From positions 1 to 64,000 of the forward strand of contig JAFTPT010000045.1 in NCBI GenBank assembly GCA_017463155.1: 64,000 bases of DNA, given 5' to 3'. Of this stretch, positions 26,237 through 34,824 are shown in pieces. The notes under the pieces are model-generated. The model made no database searches and was not told the origin of the DNA. It worked only from the letters and a program-made list of their open reading frames with translations. Position numbers and translations under genes: made by a program. How positions within the stretch are numbered: position 1 is the first letter of the stretch; the number at the start of each line of letters is the position of its first letter. This DNA is from Blautia sp. Its GTDB lineage: Bacteria > Bacillota > Clostridia > Lachnospirales > Lachnospiraceae.

Positions 26237-26908
26237 TCACCCCATGTATTCCCCGTTGTAGCTCACCAGGACCGCATGGCCGATGCCCGGCAGCTCCGCG
26301 AGCTCATTGATAAAGTCCGTATTGTCGTCCGCGAGCCGGATCTCCAGATTCAGCTCGATCTGCCCCTTCTGGACGGTCTTGCTCTTGACCACGCTCTTCT
26401 GCACCTTTGTGTCCAGATACTCCATAGCTGCCTTTTCGCTCTCGTGATCTGAGCAGGTCACGACCAGGATATAGGGATCACTGTGGGATTTCCGGTTAAC
26501 AAAGAGAAGCAGTATCACGCCGATCAGCACGCTTCCGAAGACGGCCAGCGGGATCATCCCGGCGGCCAGCACGATGCCGGCTGCAATCGCCCAGAACAGG
26601 AACGCGATGTCCAGCGGCTCCTTGATGGCCGTACGGAAACGGACGATCGACAACGCACCGACCATACCAAGGGACAGCACAACGTTCGACGTCACTGCCA
26701 GGATCACCAGTGTGGAGATCATGGTGAGGGCGATCAGCGTCACACCGAAGCTCGAGGAATACATGACTCCCGAGTAGGTCTTCTTGTAGATAAAAAAGAT
26801 GAAAAGGCCAAGGCAGAAAGCCAGAACCATGGCCAGAACCATGTCCACGATGCTGACCGCGGTCACGTTGTCCAGAAAGCTTGATTTGAAGATGTCATTA
26901 AATGTCAT
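26237..26908 (-). CDS. DUF4956 domain membrane protein
   Basis: Integral membrane protein of 223 residues and unknown activity. About four membrane segments are seen (AMVLAFCLGLFIFFIY, ALTMISTLVILAVT, FWAIAAGIVLAAGMIPLAVFGSVLIGVILLLFV). The conserved core SLGMVGALSIVRFRTAIKEPLDIAFLFWAIAAGI is the DUF4956 signature. The C-terminal 80 residues form a soluble alpha/beta domain (ILVVTCSDHESEKAAMEYL). It is commonly found beside VTC-domain genes and CotH or beta-helix surface proteins, as here. Confidence 0.85.
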   Translation of the reverse strand: MTFNDIFKSSFLDNVTAVSIVDMVLAMVLAFCLGLFIFFIYKKTYSGVMYSSSFGVTLIALTMISTLVILAVTSNVVLSLGMVGALSIVRFRTAIKEPLDIAFLFWAIAAGIVLAAGMIPLAVFGSVLIGVILLLFVNRKSHSDPYILVVTCSDHESEKAAMEYLDTKVQKSVVKSKTVQKGQIELNLEIRLADDNTDFINELAELPGIGHAVLVSYNGEYMG

Positions 26909-27008
26909 GATAGATGCTCCTTTATTTTCTTATTCATTCCGGCAGTTTCACCCGCAGCCGGTCCTGCCGTAAGGCCGGCTGGCACAGGTATGACCTTTTG
27001 TTTTACGA

Positions 27009-27683
27009 TCAGCCGTACATCCGGCACGCCGCATATTTGGAGAACGCTTCCGCCCTGCGGCTTCCAAGCTGCACGGCCTGCCGGATGACCTCCGGCAGAT
27101 ATTCATCCCATTTGACTTCCAGAAGGATCGGCGCGTCCCGCACCGGGATCGTCACACAGTCCCAGTTGAGAAGGTCCGTGCACCGGAGCCCTGTCCGGAT
27201 GTTATAGTCGATCGTGACCCGGACGTTTCCGGGCGCGTATATAAACGGCTCCCTGGTATAGTCCACGATCGTCATCGGCCGCAGGCCCTGCGAAAGGATC
27301 TTCGCGTAGAGCTCCTGCACGAGAGGAGCCCCCTCCGGCATCCAGCCATACTCTCCGTTCACGATCATCCCGGCCTGCTCTTCGGTAAGCCTTGTGCTGA
27401 CCTTGTTGCAGAGCCCGTTCAGCTTGCTCTTTTTTTCGAGGGAGATAAAGCTTTTATCTCCGTTATAATACCGGATCCTGAATTTCTCCCGACGGTTGAC
27501 TCCGTCGATCTTCTCCCTGAGGGCCTTGTCCGCCAGATTGTCAAAATACAGGCTCCGGATCTCATACACGCCGTCCACCGCGTGCGGATCCCGTTTCATC
27601 ACCGCGCCAAGGCGCTGACGAAGGCAGATCCGGTCGGAAGCCGTGATCTCGTGCTTCCACTCATTCCGGAATTTCGCTCCCAT
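27009..27683 (-). CDS. VTC-domain polyphosphate polymerase family protein
   Basis: Cytoplasmic protein of 224 residues with a VTC/CYTH-like triphosphate-tunnel fold. Visible signatures are RNEWKHEI at the start, IRSLYFDNLADKALREKIDGVNRREKFRIRYYN (basic tunnel residues), SLEKKSKLNGLCNK, TIVDYTREPFIY, VRVTIDYNIRTG and the acidic motif LLEVKWDEYLP. In yeast the VTC4 domain makes polyphosphate; bacterial homologues without the yeast partners are little studied. I chose the ATG at 27683, which has GGAGGA before it, over an upstream ATG. First gene of the VTC-DUF4956-beta-helix operon. Confidence 0.85.
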   Translation of the reverse strand: MGAKFRNEWKHEITASDRICLRQRLGAVMKRDPHAVDGVYEIRSLYFDNLADKALREKIDGVNRREKFRIRYYNGDKSFISLEKKSKLNGLCNKVSTRLTEEQAGMIVNGEYGWMPEGAPLVQELYAKILSQGLRPMTIVDYTREPFIYAPGNVRVTIDYNIRTGLRCTDLLNWDCVTIPVRDAPILLEVKWDEYLPEVIRQAVQLGSRRAEAFSKYAACRMYG

Positions 27684-27762
27684 GCTTTCCTCCTCCTTTT
27701 CATGCATATCATTCTATTGGGAAAATGTGGGCAACCCGTGTTCAGATTGTGAAAAAGATGTG

Positions 27763-27809
27763 AAAAGCCTGCCCCTCCGGCTGCTTCTGCAGTTCCGAAA
27801 GGGCAGGCT
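27763..27809 (-). terminator. Terminator of the HD-GYP gene
   Basis: On the minus strand AGCCTGCCC pairs with GGGCAGGCT around a 26-base interior that can form further pairs, followed by TTTTCACATCTTTTT. Confidence 0.75.
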
Positions 27810-27829
27810 GCCCATGCTCTTTATTCTGT

Positions 27830-29965
27830 TTACGGTGCGGCTTTTTCCGTATCACCGCGGTGTTCGGCGACCTTTCGCACCTCGTCCTCCGCGTTCAGGA
27901 ACGCCTCCGCGACCTTCGGATCAAAATGGCTTCCTGATCCCTCGCGGATGATCTCCATAGCCTGCTCGAAGGGGAAGCCTTCCTTGTAACTGCGCCTGGA
28001 GACCAGGGCGTCAAACACATCCGCCACGGCCATGATCCTCGCGGAGAGCGGGATCTCTTCTCCCTTCAGGCCGCAGGGATAGCCGCTGCCGTCCCATTTC
28101 TCATGATGGTATTCCGCCAGGTTTCTGGCTTCCTTAAGATACCCTGACTCACTCTCCGAGACCATGTCGATCGCCTTTTCCAGGATCTCGCTGCCGGCCG
28201 TCGTGTGTTCCTTCATCCTGGCAAATTCCTCGTCGGTAAGCCTGCCCGGCTTGTTGAGAAGGGCGTCCGGAACATGAATCTTGCCGACGTCATGGAGCGG
28301 CGCGGAATTGATCACGTCATAGACGAAATCATCCGTCAGCTGGTCCTCGTAGATCCCCTCTTTTCTCATCTCCTCGATGATGATCCCGGCATAGGCGGCC
28401 GTATTCTTTACATGGTCCCCCGTGCATTTGTCACGGCTCTCCACCAGATCCGCCAGCACCATGATCAGACCGTTCTGCAGCCTTGCGATCTCATCGTTTT
28501 TCTTCTGGGCATCAGTGATATAGCTGACCGTATCCTCGGTCGTCTTGGTCATGGCATGATACAGGTTCTCGATCTCATCGCCGGTATCGATCTCCAGATT
28601 CTGGATCCTGCGGACGGTATCCATCCGGGCCTCTTCGCTGTCATAGGCAAATTTCCCGGCCACATAGGCCATGGAATTGATCGGCAGGACGATATTGTAC
28701 TCCAGAAGCCACGCCGCCAGCGCCAGGATCAGGATAAAGAAACCGCTGAAAAGCGCGATGACCTTGGTCAGGAATACCCGTCCGTCCGCCATGATCTCCT
28801 TCATCGAGATATCGACGCCCGCATAGCTCTGACACTCCCCATTGTCATCATACATCGGCAGATAGATCGTCAGCAGCCATCCGTAGGTCTCGTTGGAGAC
28901 GATCGGCTCGATCTCCTTTCCGTTAAGGAGTGCCGGCAGGTACGGCTTGAACGCGTCGTCAAACGCGATGACCGTCCCCGGTGCTTCTCCCTTTGTATCC
29001 GGCGTATCCGGGTCAAAGACCACGTGGCAGCCGTCCTCCATGATCTTGTACACATATACATACTCGATATCCGGCGTGCTGTTCATGACATGGCTGAGAT
29101 GCGCCTTTGTCTCAAGGTACCCTTCCACCGCCTCACCCTCGGCGAGATACTGGTCGACCTTGTTCGCATCCACATTGGACGAGACCACGTTCGCTACGCC
29201 GAAGCCCAGCCGCTTCTGCTGCTCGATCATCGAATCATAGAAGAGAACATAGCTCACCCCGGTCACGACGATAGCGATCAGCAGCACGGCGACAGACAGG
29301 CAGACCATGACCTTGGAACGCAGGGACTTTGAAAGCGAGATCCTGCGTTTCATGCTCTCCTGTTTCTTTACTGACAAGGGCTTCTGCCGCCAGCCGTACA
29401 GGTAGGAAGCCTCTTTGAACTTCTGCGACAGCAGCCGGAGGACCAGAACGCAGATCAGTACACTCACGGTCTTGTCCAGCAGATCGATCAGAAGATCCGC
29501 CGCGAACTGGGCCCAGAACACGCTTTCCATGCCATGTCCGTAAAAATAATGAGCCAGCGGTGCGGAGATTCCTTCGCCGAACCCGAAGCCGTACAGCAGC
29601 CAGGTGATCACGGAGCCGAGCCCGCCTCCAATCGCCGTAAAGGTCAGGATGGAGATCACAATACCCTTAATCTTCCCGAAATAGCCTCTGCGCGCAAAAA
29701 ACGCGGCAAAAACGGCGATCAGAACGCTCAGGACCCCGTAATACAGGGATACCGGGTCCGCCATCACGTTGACCATATTTGTCGCAAATCCCACGAGGAT
29801 ACCCGGAATGACGCCGCAGATGGCTGCCACCAGCATCGTTCCGAAGGAATCCAGAAAAAGCGGAAGGTTCGCAGCAAGGGCAAACCTGCTGCCCACCAGA
29901 TTCAGGGCAAACCCGATCACGCTGAGCAGGATGATCCTGCCCAACCTCCTGTTTGCGTTGCTCAT
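27830..29965 (-). CDS. Membrane HD-GYP domain sensor, probable c-di-GMP phosphodiesterase
   Basis: The 711-residue protein probably hydrolyses cyclic di-GMP in response to an extracellular cue. The N-terminal 180 residues hold about six membrane segments of a type resembling ECF substrate-binding subunits (LDSFGTMLVAAICGVIPGILVGFATN). Then come another membrane helix (VCLSVAVLLIAIVVTGVSYVLF), an extracellular Cache-like domain (about 250-420), a helix (VIALFSGFFILILALAAWLLEY), a HAMP-like linker and the HD-GYP domain with LHDVGKIHVPD and WDGSGYPCGL. I preferred the start at 29965 because a -10 box at about 30020 would lie too close to an alternative upstream ATG at 30028. Confidence 0.88.
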   Translation of the reverse strand: MSNANRRLGRIILLSVIGFALNLVGSRFALAANLPLFLDSFGTMLVAAICGVIPGILVGFATNMVNVMADPVSLYYGVLSVLIAVFAAFFARRGYFGKIKGIVISILTFTAIGGGLGSVITWLLYGFGFGEGISAPLAHYFYGHGMESVFWAQFAADLLIDLLDKTVSVLICVLVLRLLSQKFKEASYLYGWRQKPLSVKKQESMKRRISLSKSLRSKVMVCLSVAVLLIAIVVTGVSYVLFYDSMIEQQKRLGFGVANVVSSNVDANKVDQYLAEGEAVEGYLETKAHLSHVMNSTPDIEYVYVYKIMEDGCHVVFDPDTPDTKGEAPGTVIAFDDAFKPYLPALLNGKEIEPIVSNETYGWLLTIYLPMYDDNGECQSYAGVDISMKEIMADGRVFLTKVIALFSGFFILILALAAWLLEYNIVLPINSMAYVAGKFAYDSEEARMDTVRRIQNLEIDTGDEIENLYHAMTKTTEDTVSYITDAQKKNDEIARLQNGLIMVLADLVESRDKCTGDHVKNTAAYAGIIIEEMRKEGIYEDQLTDDFVYDVINSAPLHDVGKIHVPDALLNKPGRLTDEEFARMKEHTTAGSEILEKAIDMVSESESGYLKEARNLAEYHHEKWDGSGYPCGLKGEEIPLSARIMAVADVFDALVSRRSYKEGFPFEQAMEIIREGSGSHFDPKVAEAFLNAEDEVRKVAEHRGDTEKAAP

Positions 29966-30014
29966 AAATAAACCGCACTCCGTCCAAGTCGAATAGTAAG
30001 CCTTAAGATTCCGC

Positions 30015-30023
30015 CTACAGTAT
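30015..30023 (-). promoter_or_regulatory. Extended -10 promoter of the HD-GYP gene
   Basis: TGC-TATACT on the minus strand (-10 at 30020-30015), the same TGTGCTATACT core as the tig promoter. It supports a start codon at 29965. Confidence 0.5.
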
Positions 30024-30062
30024 AGCACAGACTTTTGACATTCTCCACCTCTTTTTTGCAGC

Positions 30063-30090
30063 AGAACAGTACAGAGTACTTTCCTATGAA
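30063..30090. repeat. Second copy of the AACAGTAC..GTACT..CCTATGAA element
   Basis: This 28-base segment differs from 4741-4768 at only two positions by eye (A for G inside the loop, T for G in the right arm). It abuts the T-tract of the next terminator. It is probably a dispersed small repeat of the genome. Confidence 0.6.
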
Positions 30091-30137
30091 AAAAAACGAC
30101 CCCCGCATGGCTTTCAAGTCCAGAAAGCCGCGCGGGG
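30089..30137 (-). terminator. Terminator of the first ribose-type importer operon
   Basis: On the minus strand CCCCGC..GGCTTTC pairs with GAAAGCC..GCGGGG around an 7-base loop, followed by eight T. Confidence 0.92.
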
Positions 30138-30153
30138 ACCGCCCCGTTATCTG

Positions 30154-31074
30154 TTATTTCCCGAGAAGCTCACGCTCGATGCGTTCTCTCGCCTCAGGAG
30201 CCTGTTTGTCCATCTTTTCGGGGAATCCGAAATAGGATACGCAGGCAATGTTGTCGCCGCCCACCTTGGGAGCATCCGGTTTCAGCTGTCTGTTCGCGAA
30301 ATCCATCTCACGCAGGGTCTCGAAGATGCCGTCAAAGTCGACCTCTCCCTCACCCATCGCGGTATGCTGGTGAATCGTCACGTCTGCACGTCCGCGCGCA
30401 TTCAGCCACGGCGGATTCAGGATGTAGCGGCAGTCCTTGGTCTGGTTCCAGGTGTCCGCAAACAGCACATGGGTCAGCTCGTCTCCGGCATACTTCAGCA
30501 TATGACGTACATCGCCCTTGCCCTGGTCATAGAAGAAGCCGTGGGAAGCCGAATACACATAGCCGAGGTTCTTGGAACGGAAGGATTTGACAATGTCACA
30601 CGCCTCATCGTTCAGCTCGCAGAAATCATACGGATGGGACTGCACCTCCACGCGGAGTCCTTCCTTCTCAATGATCGGAAGAAGCTCCTCCATGGAACGG
30701 AAGAACATACCGTTGCAGATCTCCTGCTGGTTCGGGTCTCCGGAGAATTCCGTGTTGATGACCGGAACGCCCATGTTGACCGCGATCTCGATGATCTTCT
30801 TCCAGTTGGCGACCGCCATCTGGCGCTGCTCTTCGGTAGGACCGGACCAGCGGTAGACGACGATGAAGGAAGAGATCTCGACGCCGGTTTCCTTCAGGGC
30901 CTGGCGGTACTCTGCCTCACACTCCTTGGAGAAAAGCGGATGCTTGTAGAACGGGTTGATCCTGGGATGCGGGGACTGTTCGATATACTTGTAGCCCCAG
31001 TCCGCGACCTTGTGGACCATATCATTGATGGACATCTGTTTCGCGAGAACGTCCACATCAAATGCAATTTTCAT
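30154..31074 (-). CDS. TIM-barrel sugar phosphate isomerase/epimerase family protein
   Basis: AP-endonuclease-2-fold (xylose isomerase-like) enzyme of 306 residues. It opens MKIAFDVDVLAKQMSINDMVHKVADWGYKYIEQSPH and has candidate metal ligands in NTEFSGDP, VEVQSHPYDF, YSASHGFF and HVLFADTWNQ, with HQHTAMGEGEVDF near the end. The family includes inosose isomerases, dehydratases and ketose epimerases; the substrate cannot be assigned. Last gene of the importer operon, so it probably acts on the imported sugar or polyol. Confidence 0.82.
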   Translation of the reverse strand: MKIAFDVDVLAKQMSINDMVHKVADWGYKYIEQSPHPRINPFYKHPLFSKECEAEYRQALKETGVEISSFIVVYRWSGPTEEQRQMAVANWKKIIEIAVNMGVPVINTEFSGDPNQQEICNGMFFRSMEELLPIIEKEGLRVEVQSHPYDFCELNDEACDIVKSFRSKNLGYVYSASHGFFYDQGKGDVRHMLKYAGDELTHVLFADTWNQTKDCRYILNPPWLNARGRADVTIHQHTAMGEGEVDFDGIFETLREMDFANRQLKPDAPKVGGDNIACVSYFGFPEKMDKQAPEARERIERELLGK

Positions 31075-31097
31075 TTCTTAAAAACTCCTCTCTGCCC

Positions 31098-31113
31098 GCC
31101 GGGCACACCCGGC
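31098..31113 (-). other. Intercistronic hairpin between binding protein and isomerase
   Basis: GCCGGG-CACA-CCCGGC without a T-run. Stems after a solute-binding-protein gene often protect its mRNA and raise its level relative to downstream genes; that role is inferred here. Confidence 0.5.
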
Positions 31114-31128
31114 CGCATCCGTCAATGA

Positions 31129-32076
31129 TTATTCGTAGTCCGCTACGTTGTTCTTGTCGATCCAGACGTTGTTGGTGATGATGGTGTTGGAATCAAGCGT
31201 TCCTCCGGTCAGAAGGATCACGGCCGCGTTCACGCCGTTCGCTGCCATCTCGCCGCCGTTCTGGGAAACGGTACCGGTGATACGTCCGTCATTGATGGCT
31301 TCGAAGCCGTCCGGAGTTCCGTCAACGCCGGTGATGATGATGCCGCTGTCCGCGCCTGCCGCATTGCCGGCACCAACAGCCATGCCATCGTTCTCGCATA
31401 CGATCGCATCCAGATCATACGCGGACAGCCAGCTCTCCACGGTCGACTGTGCGGCAGCGGTATCCCACTGGCAGTCAGCCGGTTCTACGACCTGGACAAT
31501 ATCCGGATAGTTCGCAAGGATGTTCTCATAGCCTTCCAGTCTCTGCAGACCGCCGGAGTCGCCGGAGGGGCCGGTCAGGATGGCGATGTTGCCCTTGCCG
31601 CCAAGAAGGTCTGCCACATTCTGCATCTCGGTCTCACCGGCCGTCACGTTATCGCCGCAGGAAAGAGCGGCGATTCCATAGCTCTCCCAGTCGGTGCAGG
31701 CGGAGATGATGTTGATCACGACGACGCCTTCATCTGCTGCTTCCTTGGCAGCCGGTCCAAGTCCGTCCGGATCCACCGGCTCAAACAGGATGGCGTCATA
31801 TTCGCCGATGCACTGCTCGATCTGGCTGATCTGGGTAGCGGCATCCTGGTCTGCGCTGAGGAAGGTGATCTCACAGCCAAGCTCGTCGGCCGCAGCCTGT
31901 GCAGCCTCGGTGACAGCGATCTGGAATGCGTTGGTCTGATGCTGCTGCAGGACGGCGATCTTGAGGCCTTCGCCTGCGCCTGCCCCTGCGGAAATGGGCT
32001 CATCGGCAAACGCGACCGTAGTCATAAGGGTAGCTGCCATCATGCCGGCGGTGAGTAAAGCAATGAGTTTCTTCAT
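31129..32076 (-). CDS. Ribose-type sugar ABC transporter substrate-binding protein
   Basis: Exported periplasmic-binding-protein-like domain of the RbsB family (315 residues). The signal peptide (about 1-24, ending TTVAFA) has no lipobox Cys. The core reads LKIAVLQQHQTNAFQIAVTEAAQAAADELGCEI, with ILFEPVDPDGLGPAAKEAADEGVVVINI and VCENDGMAVGAGNAAG, all typical of the type I fold. Absence of a lipidation Cys is unusual for a Gram-positive binding protein and means it must be kept near the cell in another way. Preceded by GGAGG. Confidence 0.9.
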   Translation of the reverse strand: MKKLIALLTAGMMAATLMTTVAFADEPISAGAGAGEGLKIAVLQQHQTNAFQIAVTEAAQAAADELGCEITFLSADQDAATQISQIEQCIGEYDAILFEPVDPDGLGPAAKEAADEGVVVINIISACTDWESYGIAALSCGDNVTAGETEMQNVADLLGGKGNIAILTGPSGDSGGLQRLEGYENILANYPDIVQVVEPADCQWDTAAAQSTVESWLSAYDLDAIVCENDGMAVGAGNAAGADSGIIITGVDGTPDGFEAINDGRITGTVSQNGGEMAANGVNAAVILLTGGTLDSNTIITNNVWIDKNNVADYE

Positions 32077-32133
32077 GTTGAAATACCTCCTTTTATTTGT
32101 TTGTTTCGTTTATATGCAAAGGGATAAAGGAGC

Positions 32134-33084
32134 TCAGTCCTTTTTGCTCTTCCCTTTCACATCGATGAGGACGGCAAGGACAATGATCAGGCCCTTGACG
32201 ATCTTCTGCCAGTGGGCGGATACGCCCAGGATATCAAGTCCGTTCGCGATGATGGTGATCAGCAGTGTTCCGATGATCACGCCCCAGGGCTTGCCGACAC
32301 CGCCCGACATGGACACGCCGCCGACGACGCAGGCGGTGATGGCGTCCATCTCGTAACTCTCCGCCGCCGTCGGCTGGCCGATCGTCACGCGGGAGGTCAT
32401 GAGGAATCCGCAGAAGCCTGCCAGAAGTCCGGCGATGGCAAAGGTGGAGATGCGGATCAGGGTCGTGTTGATGCCGGCCACGCGGGCCGCCTGGATATTG
32501 CCGCCGCAGGCGTACACGCGGCGCCCGTAGACGGTCTTGGTCGCTACAAAGGAACAGATCACGATGACGATCAGAAGGAAGATCGCCAGCATGGGGATGC
32601 CCAGGAAGGAGCTGGCCGCGATATTCCGGTAGCCTTCGCTGATGCCGGTGATCGGTTTTCCGTTGGAGATCAGAAGCGCCAGTCCCCGGACCGCCGTCAT
32701 CGAGCCCAGCGTCATGATAAAGGGCGGCAGGTCACCGACCGCGATGCCGACGCCGTTCACGATACCGACGCCAAGGCCGGCGATCATGGCCACGATGAGC
32801 GGCAGGATGAGCGGGTAATTGCCGTTGCCCAGGAGGGCAGCCAGGATGCCCGCAAAAGCGACGGTGGAGCCGACGGACATGTCGAATCCGCCGGAGATGA
32901 TGACGAACATCATGCCGAAGGCCAGGATCCCGTTGATGGATGCCTGCTTCAGGATGTTGCCGAGGTTTCTCGGCGAGATAAAGCTTGGTTTCAGGATCGT
33001 CAGGACGATGACAAGCAGGATAAAGACTACAAAGATAAAGTAATCGCTGACGATGGCGGAAAAGTTCTTTTTATTCGTATTCAT
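32134..33084 (-). CDS. Ribose-type sugar ABC transporter permease
   Basis: RbsC/BPD_transp_2 family membrane protein (316 residues, about nine membrane segments). It shows SPRNLGNILKQASINGILAFGMMFVIISGGFDMSVGSTVAFAG and the cytoplasmic ATPase-contact region YGRRVYACGGNIQAARVAGIN. I chose the ATG at 33084 because GGGAGG lies 6 bases before it; another ATG at 33096 lacks that spacing. Single permease gene, so a homodimer is expected. Confidence 0.92.
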   Translation of the reverse strand: MNTNKKNFSAIVSDYFIFVVFILLVIVLTILKPSFISPRNLGNILKQASINGILAFGMMFVIISGGFDMSVGSTVAFAGILAALLGNGNYPLILPLIVAMIAGLGVGIVNGVGIAVGDLPPFIMTLGSMTAVRGLALLISNGKPITGISEGYRNIAASSFLGIPMLAIFLLIVIVICSFVATKTVYGRRVYACGGNIQAARVAGINTTLIRISTFAIAGLLAGFCGFLMTSRVTIGQPTAAESYEMDAITACVVGGVSMSGGVGKPWGVIIGTLLITIIANGLDILGVSAHWQKIVKGLIIVLAVLIDVKGKSKKD

Positions 33085-33098
33085 AGTTCCTCCCATGG

Positions 33099-34592
33099 TT
33101 ATACGGCGATGTCGGATGCAAGAGTCATGATCGTCTCCTGTGAGAACTGACTCCGGTCAAGTTCCCCGGACAGGTGTCCCTCGGCCATGACGGCGATCCT
33201 GTCACAGACGCCCATCAGCTCCGGAATCTCCGAAGAGATGATGATCACGGCCTTGCCCTCCTGCACCAGGCTCCCGATCAGCAGGTAGATGTCGCGCTTG
33301 GCGCCTACGTCGATGCCGCGGGTCGGTTCATCCATGATGATGATGTCGGGGTCATTCAGCAGCCATTTGGCGATGACCACCTTCTGCTGGTTGCCGCCGG
33401 ACAGGTTGTTGACGATCTGGTCGCCGGAAGGCGTCTTGATCTTGAGCTTGCCGATGTATTCGGAAGAGACCTGCCGTGCCTTGGTCTTGCTGTACAGGCC
33501 GCCGGAGAGCGTCTTGCGGATCGCCACCATCGAGATGTTGTCATTGACCGTGCCCGAAAGGTTCAGGCCCGTGACCTTCCGGTCCTCGGTGATCAGTGCC
33601 ACGCCCTCCTTGATGATATCCCGCGGGGAAGAGACACGGATCTTTTTGCCCTTGACGTAGATCTCGCCGCCGGAAAGCTTATGCATGCCGAAGATTCCCT
33701 CGACCAGCTCGCTCCGGCCGGCACCCACAAGGCCTCCGATACCCAGGATCTCGCCGCGCCGCACGGAGATGCTCACGTCCCTGACCTTATTGTCCGCCCG
33801 GACGATGTGTTTGGCCTCGAAGATCGTCTCGCCGATCTCGGCCTCGAGTTTGGGGAACACGTCGGTGATCTCCCGGCCGACCATCATCTTGATAAGGGCC
33901 GCCTCGTCCAGCTCCTGCGTCGTGCCCGTCCCGATATACTGCCCGTCCCGGTAGACCGTCACATTGTCGCAGATGGCAAAGATCTCGTCCATGCGGTGGG
34001 AGATGTAGATGATGGCAACACCCTTCTCCTTGAGCTTACGGATATGGCCGAACAGCAGCTCCACCTCACGGTCGGTGATGGCAGCTGTGGGTTCGTCCAT
34101 GACGATAACCTTGGCGTTGACGGAGATCGCCTTGATGATCTCGATCAGCTGGCACTGCGCGACCGTCAGGTTCCTGAGCGTCTCGGTCGGGGAAACGTGA
34201 AGGCCGCTGTCCGCGATGAGCTTTTTGGCCTCCTCGATCTCGGCCTTCTTGTCCACCAGGCCGTATTTGCGGATCTCACGCCCGACAAAGATGTTCTCGT
34301 ACACGGTCATGTCCAGGATCGGGTTCAGCTCCTGGTGGATCATGGCTACGCCGGTATCCATGGCCTCCTTCGGATTGTGCACATGATAAGGCTGGCCGTT
34401 GAAACGGATCTCTCCGCCTTCGTCCATGGTATAGATGCCCATCAGGATCTTCATCAGCGTGGATTTGCCCGCGCCGTTCTCTCCCATGAGCGCATGGACC
34501 TCACCGGGTTTCACCTTCAGCTGTACGCCGTCCAGTGCCTTGACGCCCGGGAAGGTCTTGCTGATGTTGTTCATTTCCAGTATATAATCCAT
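33099..34592 (-). CDS. Ribose-type sugar ABC transporter ATP-binding protein (two NBDs)
   Basis: RbsA/MglA-type tandem ATPase (497 residues). The first domain has Walker A GENGAGKST near 38, Walker B VIVMDEPTAAITD and a family-typical non-canonical signature (LTVAQCQLIEI). The second has degenerate Walker A GLVGAGRSE near 287, LSGGNQQKVVIAKWL and IIMDEPTRGIDVGAK. First gene of the operon, behind a near-consensus promoter at 34639-34667. Confidence 0.95.
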   Translation of the reverse strand: MDYILEMNNISKTFPGVKALDGVQLKVKPGEVHALMGENGAGKSTLMKILMGIYTMDEGGEIRFNGQPYHVHNPKEAMDTGVAMIHQELNPILDMTVYENIFVGREIRKYGLVDKKAEIEEAKKLIADSGLHVSPTETLRNLTVAQCQLIEIIKAISVNAKVIVMDEPTAAITDREVELLFGHIRKLKEKGVAIIYISHRMDEIFAICDNVTVYRDGQYIGTGTTQELDEAALIKMMVGREITDVFPKLEAEIGETIFEAKHIVRADNKVRDVSISVRRGEILGIGGLVGAGRSELVEGIFGMHKLSGGEIYVKGKKIRVSSPRDIIKEGVALITEDRKVTGLNLSGTVNDNISMVAIRKTLSGGLYSKTKARQVSSEYIGKLKIKTPSGDQIVNNLSGGNQQKVVIAKWLLNDPDIIIMDEPTRGIDVGAKRDIYLLIGSLVQEGKAVIIISSEIPELMGVCDRIAVMAEGHLSGELDRSQFSQETIMTLASDIAV

Positions 34593-34638
34593 ACCTGCCC
34601 CCTTTGCAGAGGAAAATATAGCCTATGGTTACCTTTAC

Positions 34639-34667
34639 ATTATCCCCTGTTTTGCCGAAAATGTCAA
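34639..34667 (-). promoter_or_regulatory. Near-consensus promoter of the first ribose-type importer operon
   Basis: On the minus strand TTGACA (34667-34662), 17 bases, then GATAAT (34644-34639). With such strong boxes a repressor or catabolite control would be expected, but I recognised no clear operator; the GCGATAGCGAC stretch at about 34711-34721 is a weak candidate. Confidence 0.82.
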
Positions 34668-34752
34668 TGTTATATGCGGCAAATTATAGCATTTTTGCCA
34701 ATAATTATAGCGATAGCGACGGATTTTTTGAGTAATGTGTGCAAAAGTGTGC

Positions 34753-34798
34753 AAAATCCTCCGGTTTCCCTCCGCATGGAAGGGGACCGGAGGATTTT
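34753..34798. terminator. Bidirectional-looking terminator after the URO-D-fold gene
   Basis: 13-bp arms AAAATCCTCCGGT/ACCGGAGGATTTT with a 20-base interior. On the minus strand it follows the URO-D-fold gene stop by 27 bases. With the promoter at 34639-34667 this accounts for the 232-base gap. Confidence 0.82.
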
Positions 34799-34824
34799 GA
34801 AAATCCAATGGAGGAAAACCATTA

